Source of the DNA: Pseudomonas simiae
GTDB taxonomy: Bacteria; Pseudomonadota; Gammaproteobacteria; Pseudomonadales; Pseudomonadaceae
Direction of reading: 5' to 3'
NCBI RefSeq assembly: GCF_900111895.1
Contig: NZ_FOKB01000012.1
Location: 60,825 to 124,824 of the forward strand
Length of the DNA stretch: 64,000 nt
Numbering within the stretch: the first letter of the stretch is position 1; the number at the start of each line of letters is the position of its first letter. The notes under the pieces were generated by a model. That model saw only the letters and a list, made by a program, of their open reading frames with translations, was not told the DNA's origin and made no database searches. A program made the translations under genes and the position numbers. Positions 42,146-51,907 of the stretch are shown here, piece after piece.

Positions 42146-43918
42146 ATGGCTAACATTCCAACTATTTCATTCGACGCCATCATCATTGGTGGCGGCGGTG
42201 CTGGCATGCGCGCTGCGCTGCAGCTGGCCCAGGGCGGTCACAAGACTGCCGTGATCACCAAGGTGTTCCCGACCCGTTCCCACACCGTATCGGCCCAGGG
42301 TGGCATCACCTGCGCCATCGCCTCCGCCGACCCGAACGATGACTGGCGCTGGCACATGTACGATACCGTCAAGGGTTCCGACTACATCGGTGACCAGGAC
42401 GCTATCGAATATATGTGTCAGGAAGGCCCGGCCGCGGTGTTCGAGCTGGACCACATGGGTCTGCCGTTCTCCCGCACCGAGCAAGGCCGTATCTACCAGC
42501 GTCCATTCGGCGGTCAGTCGAAGGATTACGGTAAAGGCGGGCAGGCTGCCCGTACTTGCGCCGCTTCCGACCGTACCGGTCACGCGCTGCTGCACACCCT
42601 TTATCAGGGCAACCTGAAAGCCGGTACCACGTTCCTGAACGAGTACTACGCGGTCGATCTGGTGAAGAACGCGCAAGGCGAGTTCGTCGGTGTGATCGCC
42701 ATCTGCATCGAAACCGGTGAAACCACCTACATCCGCGCCAAGGCTACCGTGCTGGCGACTGGCGGTGCAGGCCGTATCTACGCGTCGACCACCAATGCCC
42801 TGATCAACACCGGTGACGGCGTCGGCATGGCACTGCGTGCCGGCGTACCGGTGCAAGACATCGAAATGTGGCAGTTCCACCCGACCGGCATCGCCGGCGC
42901 TGGTGTACTGGTGACCGAAGGTTGCCGTGGTGAAGGTGGCTACCTGATCAACAAGCACGGCGAGCGTTTCATGGAGCGTTACGCTCCGAACGCGAAAGAC
43001 CTTGCTGGTCGTGACGTTGTTGCCCGTTCGATGGTTAAAGAGATCATCGCCGGTAATGGCTGTGGCCCGAATGGCGACCACGTGCTGCTGAAGCTCGATC
43101 ACCTGGGCGAAGAAGTGCTGCACAGCCGTCTGCCAGGTATCTGCGAGCTGTCCAAGACTTTTGCTCACGTTGACCCGGTGGTTGCTCCGGTTCCGGTTGT
43201 TCCAACCTGCCACTATATGATGGGCGGCGTGCCGACCAACATCCACGGCCAGGCGATCACCCAGAACGCCGAAGGCGAGGACGAGATCATCCACGGTCTG
43301 TTCGCTGTAGGCGAAGTGGCTTGCGTATCGGTGCACGGTGCCAACCGTCTGGGCGGCAACTCGCTGCTCGACCTGGTGGTATTCGGCCGCGCTGCCGGCC
43401 TGCACCTGGAAAAGGCGCTGACCGACGGCATCGAATACGATGACGCGACCGATGCCAACATCGAGGCTGCACTGGCTCGCCTGAACGCTCTGAACGAGCG
43501 CACCGATGGCGAAGACGTGGCTACCCTGCGTCGCGAGCTGCAAAGCTGCATGCAGAACTACTTCGGTGTATTCCGTACCGGCGAATACATGCAGAAGGGT
43601 ATTGCCCAGCTGGCCGATCTGCGCAAGCGCATCGCCAACGTCAAGATCAACGATAAGAGCCAGGCGTTCAACACTGCTCGTATCGAAGCCCTTGAGCTGC
43701 AAAACCTGCTGGAAGTGGCCGAAGCGACCGCAATCGCTGCCGAGGTTCGCAAGGAGTCCCGTGGTGCTCACGCCCGTGAAGACTTTGAAGATCGCGACGA
43801 CGAAAACTGGTTGTGCCACACCCTGTACTTCCCGGGTGACAAGCGCGTGACCAAGCGTGCCGTGAATTTCTCGCCGAAGACGGTTCCGACGTTTGAACCG
43901 AAGATTCGGACTTACTAA
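42146..43918 (+). CDS. sdhA: Succinate dehydrogenase flavoprotein subunit
   Basis: Catalytic subunit of complex II; oxidises succinate to fumarate. The 590-residue protein has the FAD-binding IIIGGGGAGMRAAL, the covalent FAD histidine His46 in SHTVSAQGG, and the active-site HPTGIAGAG and RLGGNSLLDLVVFGR motifs. Three bases after sdhD. Confidence 0.97.
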   Translation: MANIPTISFDAIIIGGGGAGMRAALQLAQGGHKTAVITKVFPTRSHTVSAQGGITCAIASADPNDDWRWHMYDTVKGSDYIGDQDAIEYMCQEGPAAVFELDHMGLPFSRTEQGRIYQRPFGGQSKDYGKGGQAARTCAASDRTGHALLHTLYQGNLKAGTTFLNEYYAVDLVKNAQGEFVGVIAICIETGETTYIRAKATVLATGGAGRIYASTTNALINTGDGVGMALRAGVPVQDIEMWQFHPTGIAGAGVLVTEGCRGEGGYLINKHGERFMERYAPNAKDLAGRDVVARSMVKEIIAGNGCGPNGDHVLLKLDHLGEEVLHSRLPGICELSKTFAHVDPVVAPVPVVPTCHYMMGGVPTNIHGQAITQNAEGEDEIIHGLFAVGEVACVSVHGANRLGGNSLLDLVVFGRAAGLHLEKALTDGIEYDDATDANIEAALARLNALNERTDGEDVATLRRELQSCMQNYFGVFRTGEYMQKGIAQLADLRKRIANVKINDKSQAFNTARIEALELQNLLEVAEATAIAAEVRKESRGAHAREDFEDRDDENWLCHTLYFPGDKRVTKRAVNFSPKTVPTFEPKIRTY

Positions 43919-43929
43919 GGGTGGCTGCC

Positions 43930-44634
43930 ATGTTGAAAGTCAGTGTTTACCGCTACAACCCTGATCAGGACGCTGCGCCGTTCATGCAGGAATTCCAGGT
44001 CGATACCGGTGGTAAAGACTTGATGGTGCTGGATGTACTGGCACTGATCAAAGAGCAGGACGAAGGTTTCTCCTATCGTCGCTCTTGCCGTGAAGGTGTG
44101 TGCGGTTCCGACGGCATGAACATCAACGGCAAAAACGGCTTGGCGTGCATCACGCCGCTGTCCGCCGTGGTCAAAGGCAACAAGCTGATCGTTCGTCCAC
44201 TGCCAGGTTTGCCGGTTATCCGTGACCTGGTCGTCGATATGAGCATCTTCTACAAGCAATACGAGAAAGTTAAGCCGTTCCTGCAGAACGACACGCCGGC
44301 TCCGGCCATCGAGCGTCTGCAGTCCCCGGAAGAGCGCGAGAAGCTCGACGGTCTGTACGAGTGCATCCTGTGCGCTTGCTGCTCGACTTCGTGCCCGTCC
44401 TTCTGGTGGAACCCGGACAAGTTCCTGGGTCCAGCTGCCCTGCTGCAAGCCTACCGCTTCCTGGCAGACAGCCGTGATACCAAGACGTCCGAGCGTCTGG
44501 CTTCGCTGGATGACCCGTTCAGCGTATTCCGCTGCCGCGGGATCATGAACTGCGTCAACGTATGTCCCAAAGGCCTGAACCCGACTAAGGCCATTGGTCA
44601 CATCCGTAACATGCTGCTGCAGAGCGGCGTGTAA
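43930..44634 (+). CDS. sdhB: Succinate dehydrogenase iron-sulfur subunit
   Basis: Electron-transfer subunit of complex II. The 234-residue protein has the [2Fe-2S] motif CREGVCGSDGM, the [4Fe-4S] motif CILCACCSTSCP and the [3Fe-4S] region CRGIMNCVNVCPKGLNP. ATG at 43930 follows AAGGGTGG; an in-frame GTG at 43921 would add three residues. Confidence 0.97.
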   Translation: MLKVSVYRYNPDQDAAPFMQEFQVDTGGKDLMVLDVLALIKEQDEGFSYRRSCREGVCGSDGMNINGKNGLACITPLSAVVKGNKLIVRPLPGLPVIRDLVVDMSIFYKQYEKVKPFLQNDTPAPAIERLQSPEEREKLDGLYECILCACCSTSCPSFWWNPDKFLGPAALLQAYRFLADSRDTKTSERLASLDDPFSVFRCRGIMNCVNVCPKGLNPTKAIGHIRNMLLQSGV

Positions 44635-44675
44635 CCGACGTTGTAGTAAAGGCAGGACCGTTGTGCCCGTAAATG

Positions 44676-44709
44676 CTACGGCGCAGGCTTCAACCGGCGC
44701 CGTAGTTTT
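44676..44709 (+). terminator. Intercistronic terminator between sdhB and sucA
   Basis: CTACGGCGC (44676-44684) and GCGCCGTAG (44697-44705) form a 9-bp stem followed by TTTT. It would reduce read-through from sdhCDAB into sucAB-lpdG, or process the transcript. Confidence 0.7.
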
Positions 44710-44896
44710 AACTTGAGCAGCGACTTACAAAGCCGCGGCTCTTATTTTGAAGAAATGAGACAAGCAGGGGCATTCGGGTTGGTACCCGAACTATCAGCGT
44801 GATCCTAAGTGGCTTGTTTTGGTCGCTGCACTTGGCCTTTTGCAAGCAAACTCGGTGTTTTCGCCGGTGGTGTCCCCAAATCGAGGGTGACCAAGC

Positions 44897-47728
44897 ATGC
44901 AAGAAAGCGTGATGCAGCGCATGTGGAACAGCGGCTATCTTTCAGGTGGTAACGCTGCCTATGTGGAAGAGCTTTATGAGCTCTACCTGCACGACCCTAA
45001 CGCTGTGCCAGAAGAATGGCGCACCAAATTTCAGACGTTGTCTTCAGACGGCAACGCTGCCACCGATGTATCGCACGCAACAATTCGCGATCAGTTCGTG
45101 CTGCTGGCAAAGAACCAGCGCCGCGCCCAACCGGTTTCCGCCGGCAGCGTGAGCAGTGAGCATGAGAAGAAGCAAGTTGAAGTATTGCGACTGATCCAGG
45201 CCTACCGGATGCGTGGCCACCAGGCGGCCCAGCTTGACCCGCTGGGGCTCTGGAAGCGTCCTGCACCTGCTGACCTGTCGATCAATCATTACGGCTTGAC
45301 CAATGCCGATCTTGATACGACCTTCCGTGCCGGCGACCTGTTCATCGGCAAAGAGGAAGCGAGCCTACGCGAAATTCACGAAGCGTTGCAGCAGACATAT
45401 TGCCGCACCATTGGCGCTGAGTTCACGCACATCACCGATTCCGAGCAACGCCACTGGTTCCAGCATCGCCTGGAAGGTGTGCGTGGTCGTCCGGTGCTGT
45501 CTGCCGACGTACGCAGCCACCTGCTCGAGCGCGTCACCGCTGCCGAAGGCCTGGAAAAATACCTGGGCACCAAATACCCGGGCACCAAGCGTTTCGGCCT
45601 GGAAGGCGGCGAAAGCCTGATCCCGATGCTCGACGAGCTGATCCAGCGTTCCGGTTCCTACGGCACCAAGGAAATCGTGATCGGCATGGCTCACCGTGGT
45701 CGCCTGAACGTGTTGGTCAACACCTTCGGCAAGAACCCGCGTGAGCTGTTCGACGAGTTCGAAGGCAAGAAGAAAGTCGAGTTGGGTTCCGGTGACGTTA
45801 AATACCACCAGGGCTTCTCGTCCAACGTGATGACCACCGGCGGTGAAGTTCACCTGGCCATGGCCTTCAACCCATCCCACCTGGAAATCGTTTCTCCAGT
45901 GGTCGAGGGTTCGGTCCGTGCCCGCCAGGATCGTCGTAACGACACCACCGGTGAAAAGGTCCTGCCGATTTCCATCCACGGTGACGCGGCATTCGCCGGT
46001 CAAGGCGTGGTCCTGGAAACTTTCCAGATGTCGCAGACCCGCGGCTTCAAGACCGGCGGTACCGTTCACATCGTCATCAACAACCAGGTTGGCTTCACCA
46101 TCAGCAACCCGCTGGACGCGCGCTCTACCGAGTACGCTACCGACGTTGCCAAGATGATCCAGGCGCCGATTCTCCATGTGAATGGTGATGATCCGGAAGC
46201 CGTGCTGTTCGTGACCCAGCTTGCTATCGACTATCGCATGCAGTTCAAGCGTGACGTAGTGATCGATCTGGTTTGCTACCGTCGTCGCGGTCACAACGAA
46301 GCCGACGAACCAAGCGGCACCCAGCCGTTGATGTACCAGCAGATCACCAAGCAGCGCACCACCCGTGAGCTGTACGCCGAAAGCCTGACCAAGGCCGGTG
46401 TGGTTGACGATGCACGTGTTCAGGCCAAAGTCGATGAATACCGCAACGCGCTGGACAACGGTCTGCATGTAGTAAAAAGCCTGGTTAAAGAGCCGAACAA
46501 AGAGCTGTTCGTTGATTGGCGTCCATACCTGGGCCACGCCTGGACTGCGCGTCACGATACGTCGTTCGATCTGAAGACCTTGCAGGAATTGTCCGCCAAA
46601 CTGCTGGAAATTCCTGAAGGTTTCGTGGTCCAGCGCCAAGTGGCGAAGATCTACGAAGACCGCCAGAAGATGCAAGCCGGCGGCCTGCCGATCAACTGGG
46701 GTTACGCCGAAACCATGGCGTACGCGACCCTGGCGTTCGAAGGTCACCCGATCCGCATGACCGGCCAGGACATCGGCCGTGGTACGTTCTCGCACCGTCA
46801 CGCGGTATTGCACAACCAGAAAGACGCGGGCACCTATATCCCGTTGCAGAACCTGTATGAAGGCCAGCCACGTTTCGACTTGTACGACTCGTTCCTGTCC
46901 GAAGAAGCGGTTCTGGCGTTCGAATACGGTTACTCGACCACCACGCCAAACGCGCTGGTGATCTGGGAAGCTCAGTTCGGCGACTTCGCCAACGGTGCCC
47001 AAGTGGTTATCGACCAGTTCATCACCAGCGGCGAGCACAAGTGGGGTCGCCTGTGCGGTCTGACCATGCTGCTGCCACACGGTTATGAAGGTCAGGGTCC
47101 TGAGCACTCCTCGGCCCGTCTGGAGCGTTACCTGCAGCTGTGCGCCGAGCACAACATCCAGGTGTGCGTGCCGACTACGCCGGCCCAGATCTACCACTTG
47201 CTGCGTCGCCAGGTGATCCGCCCACTGCGCAAGCCGCTGGTAGTGCTGACGCCGAAGTCGCTGCTGCGTCATAAATTGGCCATCTCGACCCTGGAAGATC
47301 TGGCGGATGGTTCGTTCCAGACCGTGATCCCGGAAATCGACGCGTTGGACGCGGCAAAAGTGACGCGCCTGGTCCTGTGCAGCGGCAAGGTCTACTACGA
47401 CCTGCTGGAAAAACGCCGTGCCGAAGGCCGCGAAGACATCGCCATCGTGCGTATCGAGCAGCTTTACCCGTTCCCGGAAGACGACCTGATGGAGGCCATC
47501 GCGCCTTACACCAACCTCACTAATGTGGTGTGGTGCCAGGAAGAACCGATGAACCAGGGCGCGTGGTACAGCAGCCAGCATCACCTGCGTCGCAGCATCG
47601 GCAACCACAACAAGGCCCTGGGCCTTGAATATGCCGGCCGTGATGCTTCCGCTGCACCTGCGTGTGGTTATGCGTCGATGCACGCCGAGCAGCAGGAAAA
47701 ACTGCTGCAAGATGCTTTCACTGTTTAA
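44897..47728 (+). CDS. sucA: 2-oxoglutarate dehydrogenase E1 component
   Basis: Thiamin-diphosphate decarboxylase of the 2-oxoglutarate dehydrogenase complex. The 943-residue protein has the N-terminal E2-binding segment (YLSGGNAAYVEELYELYL), GMAHRGRLNVLVN, the ThDP motif GDDPEAV and the transketolase-like C-terminal part. It has the length of other proteobacterial SucA proteins. A 262-base gap with a terminator-like hairpin separates it from sdhB, so it probably also has its own promoter. Confidence 0.97.
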   Translation: MQESVMQRMWNSGYLSGGNAAYVEELYELYLHDPNAVPEEWRTKFQTLSSDGNAATDVSHATIRDQFVLLAKNQRRAQPVSAGSVSSEHEKKQVEVLRLIQAYRMRGHQAAQLDPLGLWKRPAPADLSINHYGLTNADLDTTFRAGDLFIGKEEASLREIHEALQQTYCRTIGAEFTHITDSEQRHWFQHRLEGVRGRPVLSADVRSHLLERVTAAEGLEKYLGTKYPGTKRFGLEGGESLIPMLDELIQRSGSYGTKEIVIGMAHRGRLNVLVNTFGKNPRELFDEFEGKKKVELGSGDVKYHQGFSSNVMTTGGEVHLAMAFNPSHLEIVSPVVEGSVRARQDRRNDTTGEKVLPISIHGDAAFAGQGVVLETFQMSQTRGFKTGGTVHIVINNQVGFTISNPLDARSTEYATDVAKMIQAPILHVNGDDPEAVLFVTQLAIDYRMQFKRDVVIDLVCYRRRGHNEADEPSGTQPLMYQQITKQRTTRELYAESLTKAGVVDDARVQAKVDEYRNALDNGLHVVKSLVKEPNKELFVDWRPYLGHAWTARHDTSFDLKTLQELSAKLLEIPEGFVVQRQVAKIYEDRQKMQAGGLPINWGYAETMAYATLAFEGHPIRMTGQDIGRGTFSHRHAVLHNQKDAGTYIPLQNLYEGQPRFDLYDSFLSEEAVLAFEYGYSTTTPNALVIWEAQFGDFANGAQVVIDQFITSGEHKWGRLCGLTMLLPHGYEGQGPEHSSARLERYLQLCAEHNIQVCVPTTPAQIYHLLRRQVIRPLRKPLVVLTPKSLLRHKLAISTLEDLADGSFQTVIPEIDALDAAKVTRLVLCSGKVYYDLLEKRRAEGREDIAIVRIEQLYPFPEDDLMEAIAPYTNLTNVVWCQEEPMNQGAWYSSQHHLRRSIGNHNKALGLEYAGRDASAAPACGYASMHAEQQEKLLQDAFTV

Positions 47729-47772
47729 CGCCTTCGCGCTGACTGAAACCGAATTTTAAGGACCCACAGATA

Positions 47773-48999
47773 ATGGCTATCGAAATCAAAGCCCCGTCAT
47801 TCCCGGAATCGGTTGCCGATGGCACCGTTGCCACCTGGCACAAAAAACCAGGCGACGCTGTAAAGCGTGACGACCTGATCGTCGACATCGAGACCGACAA
47901 AGTCGTGCTGGAAGTGTTGGCCGAAGCTGACGGCGTGCTGGGCGCAATCGTTGCCGAAGAAGGCGCTACCGTGCTGTCGAACCAGGTACTGGGCTCGATC
48001 GAAGAGGGCAGCGCTGCTGCTGCCGCTCCTGCCGCTGCCGCTGCACCAGCTGCTGCTTCGGCTCCAGCCGCTGCTCCGGCTGCTGGTGGTGAAGATCCAA
48101 TCGCTGCACCGGCTGCCCGTCAGTTGGCTGAAGAGAATGGCATCAACCTGGCTTCCATCAAGGGCACCGGCAAAGACGGCCGTGTGACCAAGGAAGACGT
48201 GGTTGCCGCTGTTGAAGCCAAGAAAAACGCTCCAGCTGCCGCACCTGCCAAGGCTGCTGCCCCGGCTGCCGCTGCTCCAGTGTTCGCCGCTGGCGACCGC
48301 ACCGAGAAGCGTGTACCGATGACTCGTGTACGTGCCACCGTGGCCAAGCGTCTGGTTGAAGCACAGTCGAACATGGCGATGCTGACCACCTTCAACGAAG
48401 TCGACATGACCGAAGTCATGGCCCTGCGTTCGAAGTACAAGGATCTGTTCGAGAAGTCCCACAACGGCGTGCGCCTGGGCTTCATGTCCTTCTTCGTGAA
48501 AGCCGCCACCGAAGCGCTGAAACGCTTCCCGGCAGTGAACGCTTCCATCGACGGCAACGACATCGTTTACCATGGCTACGCAGACATCGGCGTTGCCGTG
48601 TCCAGCGACCGTGGCCTGGTGGTTCCAGTACTGCGTAACGCCGAGCTGATGAGCCTGGCCGAAATCGAAGGCGGCATCGCCACCTTCGGCAAGAAAGCCC
48701 GTGACGGCAAGCTGACCATCGACGAGATGACCGGCGGTACCTTCACCATCACCAACGGTGGTACCTTCGGTTCGATGATGTCGACCCCGATCGTCAACCC
48801 ACCGCAAGCCGCGATCCTGGGCATGCACAACATCATCCAGCGTCCGATGGCCATCAACGGTCAAGTCGTGATCCGCCCAATGATGTACCTGGCGCTGTCG
48901 TACGATCACCGCCTGATCGATGGTAAAGAAGCCGTGACTTTCCTGGTGACCATCAAGAACCTGCTGGAAGACCCGGCTCGTCTGTTGCTGGATATCTGA
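47773..48999 (+). CDS. sucB: 2-oxoglutarate dehydrogenase E2 component
   Basis: Dihydrolipoyl succinyltransferase. The 408-residue protein has one N-terminal lipoyl domain with the lipoylated lysine in IETDKVVLEV (Lys43 region), an Ala/Pro-rich linker (about 80-105), a peripheral-subunit-binding domain (ARQLAEENGINLASIKGTG), a second Ala/Pro linker and the catalytic domain ending SYDHRLIDGKEAV with the active-site histidine. Confidence 0.97.
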   Translation: MAIEIKAPSFPESVADGTVATWHKKPGDAVKRDDLIVDIETDKVVLEVLAEADGVLGAIVAEEGATVLSNQVLGSIEEGSAAAAAPAAAAAPAAASAPAAAPAAGGEDPIAAPAARQLAEENGINLASIKGTGKDGRVTKEDVVAAVEAKKNAPAAAPAKAAAPAAAAPVFAAGDRTEKRVPMTRVRATVAKRLVEAQSNMAMLTTFNEVDMTEVMALRSKYKDLFEKSHNGVRLGFMSFFVKAATEALKRFPAVNASIDGNDIVYHGYADIGVAVSSDRGLVVPVLRNAELMSLAEIEGGIATFGKKARDGKLTIDEMTGGTFTITNGGTFGSMMSTPIVNPPQAAILGMHNIIQRPMAINGQVVIRPMMYLALSYDHRLIDGKEAVTFLVTIKNLLEDPARLLLDI

Positions 49000-49003
49000 T
49001 TGA

Positions 49004-49068
49004 AGCAGCTGCAAGTTGCGAGCTGCAAGCTGTAAGAAAAAAGCAGCTTGGCTTGCCGCTTGCGGCTA
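49004..49068. repeat. Imperfect inverted repeat between sucB and lpdG
   Basis: AGCTGCAAGTTGCGAGCTGC at the left and AGCTTGGCTTGCCGCTTGCG, near 49043, form imperfect inverted arms around an A-rich centre. It is unrelated to the GTGGGAGC REPs and resembles another short dispersed repeat type of pseudomonads (AGCTGCAAGCTGC). Confidence 0.6.
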
Positions 49069-49099
49069 AAAGCTTGTCGCAAATAGAGGATCTATTTTC

Positions 49100-50536
49100 A
49101 TGACACAGAAATTTGACGTCGTAGTGATTGGTGCAGGTCCTGGCGGCTACGTTGCCGCCATCAAGGCCGCACAATTGGGCCTCTCGACTGCTTGCATCGA
49201 AAAATACACCGACAAGGAAGGCAAACTGGCATTGGGCGGTACTTGCCTGAACGTTGGTTGCATTCCTTCCAAGGCGCTGCTGGACAGCTCCTGGAAATTC
49301 CACGAAGCCCAAGACGGCTTCGCGATCCACGGCATCCACCATGCTGGCGTGACCATGGACGTACCTGCAATGGTCGGCCGTAAAGCCAACATCGTCAAAG
49401 GCCTGACTTCCGGCGTTGCCACCTTGTTCAAGGCCAACGGTGTGACTTCCCTGCAAGGCCACGGCAAGCTGCTGGCCGGTAAGAAAGTTGAAATCACCAA
49501 GCCAGACGGTTCGACCGAGATCATCGAAGCCGAGAACGTGATCCTGGCTCCAGGCTCCCGTCCAATCGACATTCCGCCTGCTCCAGTTGACCAGAACGTG
49601 ATCGTTGATTCGACCGGTGCCCTGGAATTCCAAGCCGTGCCTAAGCGCCTGGGCGTGATCGGCGCTGGCGTGATCGGCCTGGAACTGGGTTCGGTGTGGT
49701 CCCGCCTGGGTTCCGAAGTCACCGTGCTGGAAGCCCTGGACACGTTCCTGCTGGCTGCCGACACCGCTGTATCGAAAGAAGCCCTGAAAACCCTGACCAA
49801 ACAAGGTCTGGACATCAAGCTGGGCGCTCGCGTGACCGGTTCGAAAGTCAATGGTGAAGAAGTTGTCGTCAACTACACCGACAAGGATGGCGAAAAGACC
49901 ATCACTTTCGACAAGCTGATCGTAGCCGTTGGTCGCCGTCCAGTGACCACCGACCTGCTGGCAGCCGACAGCGGCGTGACCCTCGACGAGCGCGGTTACG
50001 TGCACGTTGACGATCACTGCGCGACCACCGTTCCGGGCGTCTACGCCATCGGCGACGTGGTGCGTGGCATGATGCTGGCGCACAAGGCTTCCGAAGAAGG
50101 CATCATGGTTGTCGAGCGCATCAAGGGCCACAAAACCCAGATGAACTACGACCTGATCCCATCGGTTATCTACACCCACCCGGAAATTGCATGGGTCGGC
50201 AAGAACGAACAGCAGTTGAAAGCTGAAGGCGTTGAAGTTAACGTCGGCACCTTCCCGTTTGCCGCTTCTGGCCGTGCCATGGCAGCCAACGACACCGGTG
50301 GTTTTGTCAAAGTCATTGCTGATGCCAAGACTGACCGCGTATTGGGCGTCCACGTGATTGGCCCAGGCGCAGCAGAACTGGTTCAGCAGGGCGCGATCGG
50401 TATGGAATTCGGCACCAGTGCCGAGGACATCGGCATGATGGTCTTCTCCCATCCGACGTTGTCCGAAGCGCTGCACGAAGCCGCGTTGGCAGTGAATGGC
50501 GGCGCCATCCACATCGCCAACAAGAAGAAGCGCTAA
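49100..50536 (+). CDS. lpdG: Dihydrolipoyl dehydrogenase LpdG
   Basis: E3 flavoprotein of the 2-oxoglutarate dehydrogenase complex (in pseudomonads LpdG also serves other complexes). The 478-residue protein has FAD motif VVIGAGPGGYVAA, the redox disulfide GGTCLNVGCIPSKALL (Cys49, Cys54), the NAD motif GVIGAGVIGLELGSVW and the C-terminal active-site His-Glu in HPTLSEALHEAA. Confidence 0.97.
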   Translation: MTQKFDVVVIGAGPGGYVAAIKAAQLGLSTACIEKYTDKEGKLALGGTCLNVGCIPSKALLDSSWKFHEAQDGFAIHGIHHAGVTMDVPAMVGRKANIVKGLTSGVATLFKANGVTSLQGHGKLLAGKKVEITKPDGSTEIIEAENVILAPGSRPIDIPPAPVDQNVIVDSTGALEFQAVPKRLGVIGAGVIGLELGSVWSRLGSEVTVLEALDTFLLAADTAVSKEALKTLTKQGLDIKLGARVTGSKVNGEEVVVNYTDKDGEKTITFDKLIVAVGRRPVTTDLLAADSGVTLDERGYVHVDDHCATTVPGVYAIGDVVRGMMLAHKASEEGIMVVERIKGHKTQMNYDLIPSVIYTHPEIAWVGKNEQQLKAEGVEVNVGTFPFAASGRAMAANDTGGFVKVIADAKTDRVLGVHVIGPGAAELVQQGAIGMEFGTSAEDIGMMVFSHPTLSEALHEAALAVNGGAIHIANKKKR

Positions 50537-50540
50537 GCGA

Positions 50541-50740
50541 GATAATAAGAAACCACGGCGGAGTTGCCCGTCGTGAGCCTTGCGCGCAAGACTCACCGCG
50601 GAATATCCGCTGGACGCAGTCTTGCGCAGCTTTACGGGCCTTGAGCCCCGCAAGTTGCGCAAGCAGCAGTCACAGGTGGCGCGGCACTCATAATGAGCGC
50701 AGCGCCGAATGCGCAGTACCTAACGAAGACGGTAAAAAGC
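50541..50740 (+). other. Gap between lpdG and sucC with hairpin
   Basis: About 200 bases without a gene. AGCCTTGCGCGCAAGACT and GCAGTCTTGCGCAGCTT can form a long imperfect hairpin around 50577-50632, probably limiting read-through or processing the mRNA. Promoter elements for sucC are not clear. Confidence 0.45.
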
Positions 50741-51907
50741 ATGAATCTTCACGAGTATCAGGGTAAGCAGCTGTTCGCTGAATACGGCCTGCCAGTTTCC
50801 AAGGGCTACGCAGTAGACACCCCGGAAGCAGCAGCAGAAGCTTGCGACAAAATCGGCGGCACCGAGTGGGTTGTCAAAGCCCAGGTCCACGCTGGTGGTC
50901 GCGGTAAAGCGGGCGGCGTTAAGCTGGTTCGCAGCAAAGAAGACGCCAAAGCCTTCGCACAGCAGTGGCTGGGCAAGCGTCTGGTGACTTACCAGACTGA
51001 TGCCAATGGCCAGCCAGTCACCAAGATCCTGGTTGAATCGTGCACTGATATCGCTAAAGAGCTGTACTTGGGCGCTGTCGTTGACCGTTCGAGCCGTCGC
51101 ATCGTGTTCATGGCTTCCACCGAAGGTGGCGTGGACATCGAGAAAATCGCTCACGAAACCCCAGAAAAAATTCTGAAAGCCACTATCGATCCACTGGTGG
51201 GCGCTCAGCCATTCCAGGGTCGCGAGCTGGCTTTCCAGTTGGGTCTGGAAGGCAAGCAAGTTGCCCAGTTCGCCAAGATCTTCGTAGGTCTGGCCAAACT
51301 GTTCCAGGATCACGATCTGGCCCTGCTGGAAGTGAACCCGCTGGTGATCAAGGCTGACGGCGATCTGCACTGCCTCGACGCCAAGATCAACATCGACGCC
51401 AACGCCATGTACCGTCAGCCTAAGCTGAAGACTTTCCACGATCCGTCGCAAGACGATCCGCGCGAAGCGCACGCCGCCAAGTTCGAACTGAACTACGTAG
51501 CACTGGAAGGCAACATCGGTTGCATGGTCAACGGTGCTGGCCTGGCCATGGGTACCATGGACATCGTCAACCTGCATGGCGGCAAACCAGCCAACTTCCT
51601 CGACGTGGGCGGTGGTGCTACCAAGGAACGCGTAACCGAAGCCTTCAAGATCATCCTGTCCGACTCCAACGTCGCCGCAGTACTGGTCAACATCTTCGGC
51701 GGCATCGTTCGTTGCGACATGATTGCCGAAGGCATCATCGGTGCAGTGAAAGAAGTCGGCGTTAAAATCCCGGTTGTTGTTCGCCTTGAAGGCAACAACG
51801 CTGAACTGGGCGCTAAAGTACTGGCAGAAAGCGGTTTGAACATCATCGCGGCTACCAGCCTGACCGACGCTGCTCAACAAGTTGTCAAAGCTGCGGAGGG
51901 CAAATAA
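50741..51907 (+). CDS. sucC: Succinyl-CoA synthetase beta subunit
   Basis: Forms succinate and ATP (or GTP) from succinyl-CoA with SucD. The 388-residue protein has the ATP-grasp domain (MNLHEYQGKQLFAEYGLPV; VHAGGRGKAGGVKLV) and the C-terminal ligase part with VNIFGGIVRCDMIAEGI. ATG at 50741 gives the standard N-terminus. Stop and sucD start share one base (TAATG). Confidence 0.97.
   Translation: MNLHEYQGKQLFAEYGLPVSKGYAVDTPEAAAEACDKIGGTEWVVKAQVHAGGRGKAGGVKLVRSKEDAKAFAQQWLGKRLVTYQTDANGQPVTKILVESCTDIAKELYLGAVVDRSSRRIVFMASTEGGVDIEKIAHETPEKILKATIDPLVGAQPFQGRELAFQLGLEGKQVAQFAKIFVGLAKLFQDHDLALLEVNPLVIKADGDLHCLDAKINIDANAMYRQPKLKTFHDPSQDDPREAHAAKFELNYVALEGNIGCMVNGAGLAMGTMDIVNLHGGKPANFLDVGGGATKERVTEAFKIILSDSNVAAVLVNIFGGIVRCDMIAEGIIGAVKEVGVKIPVVVRLEGNNAELGAKVLAESGLNIIAATSLTDAAQQVVKAAEGK

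Noticed and set aside
42167..43819. 550-codon open frame antisense to sdhA
   Set aside because: Shadow of a highly expressed gene with strong codon bias.
45365..47710. 781-codon open frame antisense to sucA
   Set aside because: Same shadow effect; sucA is unambiguous and the antisense product has no recognisable domain.
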